8,742 bases of DNA. Source: DATLFI01 sp035524895. Lineage in GTDB: Bacteria; Acidobacteriota; Thermoanaerobaculia; Multivoradales; Multivoraceae. Each line of letters begins with the position of its first letter. Positions within the stretch are counted from its first letter, which is position 1. The notes below the pieces were generated by a model. The model was not told the DNA's origin, did not search any database, and worked only from the letters and a program-made list of their open reading frames with translations. Below, piece by piece: positions 6,081 to 8,742 of the stretch. The DNA lies in assembly GCA_035524895.1 (NCBI GenBank), contig DATLFI010000292.1:1-8742 (forward strand), given 5' to 3'. The position numbers and the translations under genes are program-made.

Positions 6081-8742
<2,662 letters not shown>

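Overview
The window is a high-GC bacterial chromosome segment with housekeeping genes and one edge-truncated secreted protein. It has two outward-facing blocks. A left block on the minus strand holds thyA, folA and the 5' two-thirds or more of an exported protein gene. A right block on the plus strand holds comM, a membrane-anchored M23 peptidase gene and secA, which runs off the right edge. I see no rRNA, tRNA, CRISPR array, insertion sequence, integrase or toxin-antitoxin pair. The Sec signal peptide on the exported protein and the M23 peptidase upstream of secA suggest a Gram-negative cell envelope. From memory, the exported protein resembles beta-rich proteins common in Acidobacteriota (for example Thermoanaerobaculia), so that phylum is my best guess, held weakly.

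Minus block (positions 1-2695). thyA and folA overlap by 4 bp (TTGA) and form the usual dTMP/folate pair: ThyA oxidises methylene-tetrahydrofolate to dihydrofolate and FolA regenerates tetrahydrofolate. The 3' end of folA carries a perfect 17-bp tandem duplication that appears to have pushed translation past an older stop. The 299 bp between folA and the exported-protein gene hold two more short tandem arrays, a hairpin that can form in two registers, and a possible promoter.

Plus block (positions 2827-8742). comM encodes a ComM/YifB AAA+ helicase. It is followed by a 446-bp gap with a good sigma-70 type promoter (TTGCCA, 18 bp, TACAAT), a composite operator-like site directly upstream of it, and a predicted leader of about 317 nt before the M23 peptidase gene. 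A 386-bp gap then precedes secA. It holds an extended -10 promoter, a perfect 11-bp stem-loop at the predicted transcript 5' end, a possible 75-codon leader ORF whose stop overlaps the secA start (ATGA), and a hairpin covering the secA Shine-Dalgarno sequence.

No new multi-gene system is visible. The parts most worth a second look are the regulatory architecture in front of secA and the M23 gene, and the stop-shifting duplication in folA.
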